Positions 56,301 to 64,000 of a stretch of DNA of 64,000 nucleotides are shown one piece after another. The notes beneath the pieces are model-generated. The model was not told the origin of the DNA. It searched no databases and saw nothing but the letters and a program-made list of their open reading frames with translations. Made by a program: the position numbers and the translations under genes. The stretch comes from an uncultured Bacteroidales bacterium (GTDB taxonomy: Bacteria; Bacteroidota; Bacteroidia; Bacteroidales; UBA932), in assembly GCA_944322565.1 (NCBI GenBank), contig CALUPG010000010.1:30043-94042 (forward strand), written 5' to 3'. Numbering within the stretch: the first letter of the stretch is position 1; every line of letters starts with the position of its first letter.

Positions 56301-58941
56301 GGATCCGGATGCCGTGACAATGGTGACATTCTCCACGGACAAGCAACAATATAAAGCCGGAGAAACGGCAACTGTCTTCGTTCCTGCCGCCAGTGACGGG
56401 CTTGCGCTCATTTCCCTGGAGAACGGCAGCAGGGTAATTTCCCGTGACTGGGCAAAGACTTCCGGGGACGGGGACACTCCGTTCAGATTCACCGTGACTG
56501 AAGAGATGAGCCCTAATATCTATATCCATATATCCCTCATCCAGAAACACGGGAACACGGCCAACGACCTTCCGGTCAGAATGTATGGAGTGCAGCCTGT
56601 ATTTGTGGATAATCCACACTCGCACCTGCACCCGGAAATCATCATGCCTGATGCGGTAAGGCCGCAGGAGGAATTCTCAGTCAGGGTGAGAGAACAGGAC
56701 GGGAAGAAAATGACATATACTCTTGCCTTTGTGGACGAAGGCCTGCTTGACATCACTGCGTTCAGGACTCCGGACCCGTGGGCAGCCATGTACGGAAGAG
56801 AAGCTCTCGGAGTGAAGACATGGGACCTGTTCGACGAGATAGCCGGAGCCTTCGGAGGCAGATTCAGTCCTATTTCCGCTGTCGGAGGCGACCAGACCAT
56901 AAACAGGGAATCGAAGCAGGACAACAGATTCAACCCCGTGGTGAAGTTTCTCGGCCCGTTTACGCTTTCGGGCAAAGAAAATACGCACAGGATTACCCTG
57001 CCGATGTATGTCGGCTCCGTAAGAGTGATGCTGGTCGCAGGAAAGGACGGAGCATACGGCAATGCCGAGAAGACCGTCCCTGTCAGGACACCGCTGATGA
57101 TACTGCCCTCATTGCCGAGGGTGCTCGGGCCTGGGGAAGAAGTCATCCTCCCGATAAATGTTTTCGCCACTGAACCGGGACTTGACGAGGCCGAAATATC
57201 AGTGTCGGCAGAAGGTCCCGCCGAAATATCAGGCAAATCCAGTATCAGGATTCCATTTCCGGAACCGGGGGACACGCTCGTCAGATTCAGGCTGAAGACG
57301 ACAGATGCCGAAGGTCCGGCAAAAGTGACCGTCAGAGCCAAAGGCGGGGGATATTCAGCCTCTGAAACAATCACTGTCCCGGTGCGCAATCCGAACCCTC
57401 CGGTGACCGCTGTCGGAACCGCTGTCACCGACCCTGGGGAAAGCCATGTTTTCCGCACGACAGCCGGCGGGGAAACGACTCTGGCTCTGGCAGGCTTCCC
57501 GGCCATTGACTTCAACGGATGCTTCGTCTATATGAAGGACTATGCCCACAGCTGCACGGAACAGATTTCCGCAAGGGGAATCTCCATGTTGTCACTTTCC
57601 GGACTGCTGTCAGATGAAAATGCCGCTCAGGTGCCGGGACTTGTGAAAGAACTGCTTTCGGAACTCTATGTCCGGCAGCTCCCGGACGGAGGATTCGCCT
57701 TCTGGCCAGGCATGGCGGCCGCGGACGAATGGGTGACATCCATGGCAGGTCATTTCATGGTTCTTGCCGAACACAACGGATATGAAGTCAACACAGGAGT
57801 GATGTCGGCATGGAGAAATTTCCAGAAAAACTGCGTACGCAGCTGGAGGAGCTCCGGGACAAACGATTTTTCAGACCTGGTCCAGGCATACAGGCTGTAC
57901 ACTCTTGCCCTGGCTTCCTCTCCGGAGACAGGAGCCATGAACAGAATGAAGGAATCCGGGACAATATCCGGACAGGCACAATGGAGACTTGCCGCCGCAT
58001 ACTGCCTCATCGGCAGGACGGGGATTGCCGGAGAAATGATTTCAGGACTGAAAACGGCCGTCTCAGACTATTCCGCATCAAATGTCACTTACGGGACACC
58101 TCTACGGGACAAGGCAATGATGCTGGAGACTCTTGTCCTCACAGGTGACATGGCCGGGGCAATGCTTCTGGCCAAGGAGGTTGCCGACGGATTCTCAAGT
58201 CAGGGAGGCTACACCACCCAGACGGCAGCCTTTGCATCTGTCGCCATGGGCAGGCTTGCCGAAGAGACCTCCACCGGAGCCATACGGGCTGAAATCATTG
58301 AAAGTACCGCAGCAAACGGAGAAGATACCCTCACATCAGGAAAAAGAACAGTGGAAAAAGCTGCTGCCACATACTCTTGCTCACTGTCATGCTCAACTGA
58401 TGCCGCTGAAATCCGGAATCTGTCCGACGGACCTCTCTTCGTGACCCTGACATCCACTTATGTCCCGCCGGCCGGAACTGAGGTAAAGCCACAGTCCAAC
58501 GGGCTGGAAATGAACATCTCATGGACAGATACCGGAGGAAATCCCGTCAATCCGCATATTCTGGCCCAGGGGACGGACTTCCGTGCGACAATTACCGTGT
58601 CCAATGTGTCGGGAACGACAGACTTTACAGACCTTGCCCTGACTTTCCCGGTACCTTCAGGATGGGAAATCTTCAATGAACGGACTTTGGCCGGGTCAGC
58701 AGAGCTGCAGACAATGTACGCAGGGCAGGACTCCGGGCAATACGACTACCTGGATGTCAGGGATGACAGGGCCGTATTCTACTTCGACCTCACGGCCGGT
58801 TCGCGGAAGAAATTCACGGTAAGACTCCGTGCGGCATACGAAGGGAACTTTACCTTGCCTGCCGCCGTATGCGAGATGATGTATGACCCGTCAATCTCAG
58901 CGAACACCGGCTCCGGCTCCGCCACCGTGACCGGACAATGA
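53365..58941 (+). CDS. Bacterial alpha-2-macroglobulin lipoprotein
   Basis: The protein has 1858 residues from MQNLKFIVKAIAAVMASASI. The signal ends at the lipobox LSGC with Cys24. Macroglobulin-type beta domains fill the first half (KAFIYGERGVWRPGDTLHLT is the MG3/MG4 signature region). An A2M domain (VGSVRVMLVAGKDGAYGNAE) comes next, then the thioester motif Cys1397-Thr-Glu-Gln1400 in AHSCTEQISARG, and an alpha-helical TED (ELYVRQLPDGGFAFWPGMAA). It is a suicide trap for proteases that breach the envelope. Its stop overlaps the start of pbpC, the classical partner that repairs peptidoglycan. Confidence 0.94.
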   Translation: MQNLKFIVKAIAAVMASASILSGCRTAGTEDFSTVVKAYSGGIIGSGGTIKVIMAEPVEESIAAGLGQEELDKLFSFSPGIKGNAVFDGKDTFEFIPEEGGIRPGTEYKARFNAGKVRPDLEKKMKTFGFSFRSAVRDASIVADRILIREETPDMAEICGRAIFSEPVDPQAVAEMLSCSMRPGKGGGDISVHTSPGEDACTVDYSISGFLRDKDDINVSISLDGSEKGFGRAKKISAAIPAAGRFDVMGTGLGGGSSPYAEILFSAPLDEGMNPDGLIEASGGGRTFTRISDNCARIYFEKMPESGITVNVSAGIRDSGGKKLGKAYSTVLRDEEPKPAVELLLNGNILPDASELMLPFRAVNLNAVDISVIRVYEDNVLMFLQDNGLDSDNNLRRSGRLLCRKTIRLDSDPGKNLHDWQNFAVDLSGLFSRSPGAIYRIRISFKPEYSLYGSREDRSMSGLVALESGIPSDEEMLEWDEPYPYYYESYYDWGKYDWKERDNPLDPTYYMQESRFPHCNLMSSDLGIIAKSAGTGKIWTAVTDIMTAKPVKGARITVYNYQLQEIGRDVTDSRGFTETPVSGKAFAVTAEYKDAISYLKVTDGNEKPVGRFDTGGEKPENGIKAFIYGERGVWRPGDTLHLTAVIKNDGEPLPDSHPVKMELYTPQGQFYSSQTDTDGKDGFHVFNVPTRPDDPTGTWNAWIKIGGSAFHKSLMIESIKPNRLKISLETDGDILQGGAEERFGLSASWLSGTAAAGLTGKVGMSLTPAGKTFSGYDGYVFSDPTSSFTGTDLQLFSKKLDSRGKASAGVMMPVLDGAPGMLQARLVSRVQEAGGDESIVSRTMLFSPYRAYAGIKLPAADGGWIETDKDHSFPVILTDTDGKPVKGHEMEYRIFKLDWSWWWESSSEELASYVNGTSAIPFSSGSFISGESPYDIPFRLDYPDWGRFLVYVRDKTGGHATGGIISVDWPAYRGRADKRDPDAVTMVTFSTDKQQYKAGETATVFVPAASDGLALISLENGSRVISRDWAKTSGDGDTPFRFTVTEEMSPNIYIHISLIQKHGNTANDLPVRMYGVQPVFVDNPHSHLHPEIIMPDAVRPQEEFSVRVREQDGKKMTYTLAFVDEGLLDITAFRTPDPWAAMYGREALGVKTWDLFDEIAGAFGGRFSPISAVGGDQTINRESKQDNRFNPVVKFLGPFTLSGKENTHRITLPMYVGSVRVMLVAGKDGAYGNAEKTVPVRTPLMILPSLPRVLGPGEEVILPINVFATEPGLDEAEISVSAEGPAEISGKSSIRIPFPEPGDTLVRFRLKTTDAEGPAKVTVRAKGGGYSASETITVPVRNPNPPVTAVGTAVTDPGESHVFRTTAGGETTLALAGFPAIDFNGCFVYMKDYAHSCTEQISARGISMLSLSGLLSDENAAQVPGLVKELLSELYVRQLPDGGFAFWPGMAAADEWVTSMAGHFMVLAEHNGYEVNTGVMSAWRNFQKNCVRSWRSSGTNDFSDLVQAYRLYTLALASSPETGAMNRMKESGTISGQAQWRLAAAYCLIGRTGIAGEMISGLKTAVSDYSASNVTYGTPLRDKAMMLETLVLTGDMAGAMLLAKEVADGFSSQGGYTTQTAAFASVAMGRLAEETSTGAIRAEIIESTAANGEDTLTSGKRTVEKAAATYSCSLSCSTDAAEIRNLSDGPLFVTLTSTYVPPAGTEVKPQSNGLEMNISWTDTGGNPVNPHILAQGTDFRATITVSNVSGTTDFTDLALTFPVPSGWEIFNERTLAGSAELQTMYAGQDSGQYDYLDVRDDRAVFYFDLTAGSRKKFTVRLRAAYEGNFTLPAAVCEMMYDPSISANTGSGSATVTGQ

Positions 58942-61265
58942 GACAGTCGCTGAAGAAATATGCGGCAGCCATTCTTGCCGCCATATCCGGAATCTGCCTG
59001 ATTGCGTATGCACTGTGCCTTCCGGGGGATTTGTTCCCTGAGACGGGCTACTCTACGGTCCTGACTGACAGGAACGGCAATCTTCTCGGGGCCAGGATAG
59101 CAGCGGACGGGCAATGGAGATTCCCCCCGGCAGACTCTGTACCCGAGAAATTCGCCGTGGCCATAATTGAATTTGAAGACAGATGGTTCCGTATACATCC
59201 CGGAATAAATCCCGTTTCATTAGCCAGGGCAGCATACAGGAACATCAGGGCAGGACATGTTGTCAGCGGAGGCAGCACAATCACCATGCAGGTCATCAGA
59301 CTGTCCAGACAAAAAGAAAGGACAGTCAGGCAGAAATTCATTGAATGCATCCTTGCCACGAGGCTTGAGCTGAAATACAGCAAAGAGGAAATCCTTGCCA
59401 TGTATGCTTCCCATGCCCCTTTCGGGGGCAACACCGTGGGGCTGGAGGCCGCATCATGGAGATATTTCGGCAAGCCGGCTTCAGAACTTTCCTGGGGAGA
59501 AACCGCCACTCTTGCTGTCCTCCCGAACGCCCCGTCGATGATTCATCCGGGAAAAAACAGGAATCTTCTGAAGCAGAAGAGAGACAGACTGCTGGAAAGT
59601 CTGCTGGAACATGGGAAAATCGATTCTTCGGCTTATGTCCTGGCATGCAGCGAGCCTCTTCCTGACTCACCGGTGCCGATGCCTCAGCATGCCCCCCACC
59701 TTCTGGACAGACTGATGCCAGAAACAGCCTCTGGCAGGACCATCAGAACAGACATTGACCTCGGCCTCCAGAGGCGGACAGCCGCCGTTCTTGAAAAATG
59801 GTCAGGAGAATTTTCCCGGAGCGGAATCTGCGACCTGGCCGCCATAGTCATTGATACACGGACAATGGAAGTGCTGGCATACTGCGGGAACACGGGCTAT
59901 GCATCAGGAAGAGAAGGAAGTCAGGTGGACATCCTGCAGGCTCCTCGGAGCACCGGAAGCATACTGAAGCCAATACTGTATTGCGCAATGCTGCAGGAAG
60001 GGTCTCTGCTCCCCGGGACACTGCTTCCTGACATTCCGGTAAACATCAACGGATTCTCTCCGCAGAACTTCGACCTCCAGTTCTACGGGGCTGTGCCTGC
60101 GGCAGAGGCCCTTGCCCGTTCGCTGAATGTCCCAGCCGTGCATATGCTCAGGGAATATGGAGTACCGAAATTCCGTGACCTGCTCAGAAATTCCGGCATG
60201 ACGACCATTACCCGGCAGGCAGAAGACTACGGGCTGTCCCTGATTCTCGGAGGAGCCGAAGGAAGGCTTTCAGAGATTACGGCCATATATGCCGGGCTTG
60301 CCAATATTCTTTCAGACGGCGGGGATGCTTCAGGCAGGAACTTTCCTGTACGGGACTTCCCGTTCAGAGACAAGGATGCCATATGGTGGACAATGGAAGC
60401 GCTGAAGGAAGTGAACAGGCCTGATGAGATGGACTGGAGAATGGTATCTTCAGTCAGAAAAATCGCATGGAAGACCGGCACCAGCTATGGGTTCCGGGAT
60501 GCCTGGGCAGTCGGCGTCACGCCGGGATACGCTGTCGGTGTATGGGCCGGCAACGCCGGCGGGGAAGGAAGGCCCGGACTTGTCGGAGCACGGACTGCCG
60601 GGCCGGTGATGTTTGACATATTCAGCCTTCTTCCCCGGACCGGATGGTTCCAGGAACCGGTATGGGGGGAATACACTGAAGCCGAAGTATGCAGATTGTC
60701 CGGACATCTGAAAGGTCCGTTCTGCAGCTGCACGGACACGCTCAGGCTACCTGTAACGGCGGCCAGAAGCACTCCCTGCCCATACCACAGGCCGATAACC
60801 GTAACACATGACGGCAATTACAGGACAGATGCGGGTATGCCGGGCTCAAAGACTGTAAACATGTTCCTCCTGCCTCCCGCCATGGAATGGTTCTACAGGC
60901 AGCATCATCCTGAATACAGGCCTCTGCCTCCGCCCCAGCCCGGAAGTCCGGCAGGTGACAGCCGTGTCCCCATGGAATTCATCTGGCCTGAAGACGGCTG
61001 TTCTGTCGCAATTCCGAGACAGCTTGACGGCTCATTGAAAGGAATAGTGTGCAACCTCGCCCACAGTGACGCTTCCGCCGAGGTATTCTGGCACCTTGAC
61101 AACCGCTATCTGGGCTGTACAAGGCAAATACACCAGATGCAGATGCTGCCATCCGCCGGCGACCATGTCATAACGGTCACCGACAGCCGGGGCAATACCC
61201 TCTCTGTAAAAATCACAATAGTCCCGACCGGACAGAACCGCCCTGCCGCAATCAGTTCACGATAA
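58938..61265 (+). CDS. pbpC: Penicillin-binding protein 1C
   Basis: The protein has 775 residues. An N-terminal membrane anchor (AAILAAISGICLIAYAL) is followed by the GT51 glycosyltransferase (IEFEDRWFRIHPGINPVSL, VSGGSTITMQVIRL) and the transpeptidase with Ser in STGSILKPILYC, SLNVPAVHML and the KTG triad WKTGTSYGFRDAWAVG. The PBP1C C-terminal domain (FIWPEDGCSVAIPRQLDGS) closes it. It polymerises and cross-links peptidoglycan. It overlaps the alpha-2-macroglobulin gene by four bases and the convergent GH20 gene by 14. Confidence 0.96.
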   Translation: MRQSLKKYAAAILAAISGICLIAYALCLPGDLFPETGYSTVLTDRNGNLLGARIAADGQWRFPPADSVPEKFAVAIIEFEDRWFRIHPGINPVSLARAAYRNIRAGHVVSGGSTITMQVIRLSRQKERTVRQKFIECILATRLELKYSKEEILAMYASHAPFGGNTVGLEAASWRYFGKPASELSWGETATLAVLPNAPSMIHPGKNRNLLKQKRDRLLESLLEHGKIDSSAYVLACSEPLPDSPVPMPQHAPHLLDRLMPETASGRTIRTDIDLGLQRRTAAVLEKWSGEFSRSGICDLAAIVIDTRTMEVLAYCGNTGYASGREGSQVDILQAPRSTGSILKPILYCAMLQEGSLLPGTLLPDIPVNINGFSPQNFDLQFYGAVPAAEALARSLNVPAVHMLREYGVPKFRDLLRNSGMTTITRQAEDYGLSLILGGAEGRLSEITAIYAGLANILSDGGDASGRNFPVRDFPFRDKDAIWWTMEALKEVNRPDEMDWRMVSSVRKIAWKTGTSYGFRDAWAVGVTPGYAVGVWAGNAGGEGRPGLVGARTAGPVMFDIFSLLPRTGWFQEPVWGEYTEAEVCRLSGHLKGPFCSCTDTLRLPVTAARSTPCPYHRPITVTHDGNYRTDAGMPGSKTVNMFLLPPAMEWFYRQHHPEYRPLPPPQPGSPAGDSRVPMEFIWPEDGCSVAIPRQLDGSLKGIVCNLAHSDASAEVFWHLDNRYLGCTRQIHQMQMLPSAGDHVITVTDSRGNTLSVKITIVPTGQNRPAAISSR

Positions 61266-63471
61266 CTTCATCTGTGAAGAGCCAGGCCCCGTCGGCCGGA
61301 TGCTTGAAGGCCCGGATACGCACATAACGGCCGCTTTCGTTGCATACAAGTCCGTATGGCTTGAAATAAAGGCCGTTAAGTCCATCCGACATGTCGCGCC
61401 AAACGGTTCCGACAGTCCTGAATGTCCTGCCGTCGTCAGAAATGGAGATTTCAACCTTTTCCGGAAACCATACCCACGCGGAAACGACCTGCATGAATGT
61501 CGCACCGACATAACGGACCGGCTTTACATCACCAAGGTCGACTGTCACATCCATATCCGTCAGGAATCCCTGCCACTTTCTGTCACCATAAGTCCAGCCC
61601 CCGAGCACTCCGTCAGTCAGAGTACAATCTCCGGAGGCAGGATACTGGCTGCTGTATTGTTCTCCGTAGATGACCGGACAGCCTTCGGCCAGATGATGTG
61701 CCGGAGCAAGACTTTCTTTTCTTTCCCCGTATTCTGTGCGCAGGTCAAATGAGGTGAATCCCATGGCGTCCAGCATATCCGACACTTTGAGAGCCCTTTC
61801 CCGGAATCCTTCATAATCCTTTGACCCGGCCTTGCTCCATCCGGTTTCAGCTATGGCATAGGCCCTCGGATAATACATGTATTCGGCATGACTGTCTGTC
61901 GGAATGTACTCCGCCCAGAGGTTGCCCTGGACTCCGAGAAGATGCGACAGTTCAGCTTCAGACAGACCTTCTTCAACCGGCTCGTATGAATATGTCTTTG
62001 CAAGCGGTATATAGCCGCCGATTGACACAGGCTCCTTGAACGGGGCATCCTGTGTATAGTCAAGGTAGCAGAATTCACCCGGAGTCATTATCACGTCATG
62101 GCCGGATTTCATCGCCGTAATCCCTCCTTCCGTGCCTCTCCAGGACATCACCGTGGCATTCGGGGCAAGCCCTCCCTGGAGAATCTCATCCCAGCCTATG
62201 ATTTTCTTGCCCCTGGAGTTGACGAATTCCTCAATCCTGTGTATCAGATAGCTCTGCAGCTCGTCGACATTCTCCAGCCCCTCTTCCCGCATACGGCGCT
62301 GACAGTCCGGACATGTCTTCCACGCCCCTTTCGATGCCTCGTCGCCGCCGATATGCACATATTCCGAAGGGAAAAGGTCCATCACCTGGGTGAGCACATC
62401 CTCCAGAAACTCAAATGTCGCCTCCTTGCCCGGACATAAATCTCCGCTGCCATACTGTTTCCCGGTGCATGAAAGATGCGGATATGCGGCAAGGACCTCC
62501 TCGCTGTGGCCCGGCATCTCTATTTCAGGAATCACTTCTATATGTTTCTTCGCGGCACATGCAAGAATCTCCCTTATGTCTTCTTTCGTATAGTATCCGC
62601 CGTATGCTCCAGGCTCATCCTGACGGCAATAGTGCCGGTCTGACACCCACCAGTCGGACCAGTCGGCATACGGACGCCAGGCTGCAAACCCCGTCAATTC
62701 CGGACAGCCGTCAATCTCTATTCTCCAGCCTGCTCCGTCGGTCAGATGCAGATGCATCTTGTTCAGCTTGAGAAGAGCCATCGCATCCATCTGCTTCATC
62801 AGGAACTCCTTGGAACGGAAATGGCGGGACACGTCAAAATGAAGACCCCTGTATCCGAATCTCGGCACATCCGAGACCGTGCAGCAGCGGATTTCAGCAG
62901 CGGATGCACTTGAGGCGGGACCTGCATCATTGTCGCCGGCTGCACTTGGGATTCCGGCCATCTGGACAAGGCTCTGAAGGGCATAGAACGCCCCGGCAAA
63001 GCCCCTGGCCTCTATTCTTATCCCGGATTCTGTCACTTTGAGCCTGTAGGACTCCCTGTCCTTCCATGACGGAGAAGACTTTACATCCGCATTCCGCCTG
63101 TCCGGCTTCACACCTCCGACCGTGATGAGAATATCCGCATCGGATTTACGGCCGGCCTTTACAAGGGCATACGGCAGAGACAGCAGCTCTTCTTCAAGAC
63201 TGGCGATTTCTCCGGCTTCTCCGTCCGCAGACTGCAGGGACTGCCCGGGAGACTCCAGATAAGGCTGTTTCAGTTCAATAAAAAAAGATGTTCCGTCCCC
63301 AAGGACAAACGAGCCTTCGGAAACGGAATATTCATACGGTGCCGGAATGATAACCTCCGGTCCGGCGGCATGAAGATCGGCCGCGGATGCCGACAACATG
63401 ACCAGCACAGATACAACAAACAATCGTACGGCGGCAATACCTTGCCCGGAATGTTTCAGTTTCAGTGTCAT
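61252..63471 (-). CDS. GH20 beta-N-acetylhexosaminidase
   Basis: The protein has 739 residues with a signal peptide (MTLKLKHSGQGIAAVRLFVV, cleaved near LHAAG). A GH20b small domain (VIIPAPYEYSVSEGSFVLGD) precedes the barrel, which starts GYRGLHFDVSRHFRSKEF and carries the catalytic Asp377-Glu378 in YVHIGGDEASKGAW. The C-terminal 150 residues form a discoidin-like carbohydrate module (VRYVGATFMQVVSAWVWFPE). It releases terminal GlcNAc or GalNAc in the periplasm or outside. It is a single gene far from the PUL but could act on the same glycans. Confidence 0.94.
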   Translation of the reverse strand: MTLKLKHSGQGIAAVRLFVVSVLVMLSASAADLHAAGPEVIIPAPYEYSVSEGSFVLGDGTSFFIELKQPYLESPGQSLQSADGEAGEIASLEEELLSLPYALVKAGRKSDADILITVGGVKPDRRNADVKSSPSWKDRESYRLKVTESGIRIEARGFAGAFYALQSLVQMAGIPSAAGDNDAGPASSASAAEIRCCTVSDVPRFGYRGLHFDVSRHFRSKEFLMKQMDAMALLKLNKMHLHLTDGAGWRIEIDGCPELTGFAAWRPYADWSDWWVSDRHYCRQDEPGAYGGYYTKEDIREILACAAKKHIEVIPEIEMPGHSEEVLAAYPHLSCTGKQYGSGDLCPGKEATFEFLEDVLTQVMDLFPSEYVHIGGDEASKGAWKTCPDCQRRMREEGLENVDELQSYLIHRIEEFVNSRGKKIIGWDEILQGGLAPNATVMSWRGTEGGITAMKSGHDVIMTPGEFCYLDYTQDAPFKEPVSIGGYIPLAKTYSYEPVEEGLSEAELSHLLGVQGNLWAEYIPTDSHAEYMYYPRAYAIAETGWSKAGSKDYEGFRERALKVSDMLDAMGFTSFDLRTEYGERKESLAPAHHLAEGCPVIYGEQYSSQYPASGDCTLTDGVLGGWTYGDRKWQGFLTDMDVTVDLGDVKPVRYVGATFMQVVSAWVWFPEKVEISISDDGRTFRTVGTVWRDMSDGLNGLYFKPYGLVCNESGRYVRIRAFKHPADGAWLFTDEVIVN

Positions 63472-63639
63472 GGTATATTCTGTCTTATCAATTCATTTGA
63501 TTTTGCTAATATAGGCATAAACCGGGAAATTACAATCTGCAGCGAAGCATTCTTTTATACAGGGCACAATGTTATCCGAGATTGAAATCCATTGATATGC
63601 GGACAGGGGGGAATAGCAGTGATTGTATCCGGAGAAATT
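63472..63639. other. Spacer between GH20 gene and rRNA-operon terminator
   Basis: These 168 bases hold no gene and, in particular, no sequence resembling the start of 23S rRNA. No TAnnTTTG match for the GH20 gene was found. Confidence 0.5.
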
Positions 63640-63697
63640 TAAAGAAAATAAAAAGGGTAACCAAACTGTCATGACTGACTTCCGGCTACCCTTTTCT
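63640..63697 (-). terminator. Intrinsic terminator directly after tRNA-Ala
   Basis: On the minus strand AAAAGGGTA (63695-63687) pairs with TACCCTTTT (63659-63651), with two more G-C pairs above a bulge. It is followed by a T-rich tract (TATTTTCTTTA). It begins 10 bases beyond the tRNA-Ala 3' end and would stop the rRNA transcript before any 23S gene. Confidence 0.8.
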
Positions 63698-63704
63698 AAG
63701 GTTG

Positions 63705-63778
63705 TGGAGGTAGACGGAGTCGAACCGACGACCCCCTGCTTGCAAAGCAGGTGCTCTAGCCAACTGAGCTATACCCCC
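63705..63778 (-). tRNA. tRNA-Ala (TGC)
   Basis: The minus strand has acceptor GGGGGTA with TACCTCC, D arm AGCTCAGTTGGCTAGAGC, anticodon loop TTTGCAA giving TGC, T arm GGTTCGACTCC and discriminator A. It is the usual second spacer tRNA of bacterial rRNA operons. Confidence 0.96.
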
Positions 63779-63808
63779 AATTCATAAATAAATTCTAAAG
63801 AACTTCAG

Positions 63809-63882
63809 TAGTCCTGAGCAGACTTGAACTGCTGACCCCTACATTATCAGTGTAGTGCTCTAACCAACTGAGCTACAGGACT
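63809..63882 (-). tRNA. tRNA-Ile (GAT)
   Basis: The minus strand has acceptor AGTCCTG with CAGGACT, D arm AGCTCAGTTGGTTAGAGC, anticodon loop CTGATAA giving GAT, T arm AGTTCAAGTCT and discriminator A. It follows the 16S gene by about 55 bases. Confidence 0.96.
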
Positions 63883-63937
63883 ATATAATAATGAAAGACT
63901 CAATAAGAGGAGCTTTAGTCCTCGGACAGGCTCCAAA

Positions 63938-64000
<63 letters not shown>

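Overview
The window is chromosomal DNA of a Bacteroidota bacterium, most likely a host-associated Bacteroidales species. The evidence is a SusC/SusD polysaccharide utilisation locus, an ATP synthase operon in the order atpD-C-B-E-F-H-A-G, many TAnnTTTG (-7) promoter elements of the Bacteroidota type, and families largely confined to the phylum (DUF4271, DUF2723 and DUF4838 proteins, long-tailed ribosomal protein S16). Genus and species cannot be decided from what is visible.

Layout. 1-890: AT-rich remnant DNA (tail of an unknown gene, a deleted TonB C-terminus) followed by a three-hairpin interspersed repeat. 890-7.8 kb: an unknown coiled-coil protein, a metallo-hydrolase, a WYL regulator and a three-gene exopolysaccharide module. 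7.8-14.7 kb: the complete F1Fo ATP synthase operon. 14.8-25.9 kb: a polysaccharide utilisation locus (susC, susD, a GH18 endoglycosidase-like lipoprotein, a DUF1735/LamG lipoprotein, a DUF4838 protein) ending in a sulfatase that has lost its catalytic N-terminus. 25.9-30.8 kb: a PhoR/PhoB-like two-component pair divergent from a PiT phosphate transporter, with Pho-box-like repeats between them. 30.8-45.4 kb: housekeeping genes (miaA, smpB, a SUI1/YciH factor, hemD, rnpA, yidD, menG, menA, lepA, rpsP, rimM), a DUF2723 glycosyltransferase and two tRNAs. 46.3-53.2 kb: an operon that encodes almost the whole aspartate-to-diaminopimelate succinylase pathway. 53.3-61.3 kb: alpha-2-macroglobulin and penicillin-binding protein 1C. 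61.3-63.5 kb: a GH20 beta-hexosaminidase. 63.6-64 kb: the 3' end of 16S rRNA, tRNA-Ile and tRNA-Ala, all on the minus strand.

Three things stand out. (1) The 16S-tRNA-Ile-tRNA-Ala transcript runs into a strong intrinsic terminator and then a GH20 gene, with no 23S rRNA: an unlinked rRNA operon, or a chimeric join. (2) Two intergenic elements (16,286-16,389 and, inverted, 31,891-32,004) share a conserved core. Each is enclosed in a 21-26 bp outer stem of completely different sequence, and the inner core hairpin also differs with its pairing kept. This is the best candidate here for an undescribed structured RNA or hairpin-targeting mobile element. (3) A second family, made of three consecutive hairpins, occurs at 361-516 and 43,264-43,436, with a possible decayed piece near 32,060.

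The PUL (GH18 plus DUF4838 and a sulfatase relic) together with the GH20 enzyme suggests foraging on host glycoprotein glycans. This is inference from families, not from demonstrated substrates.
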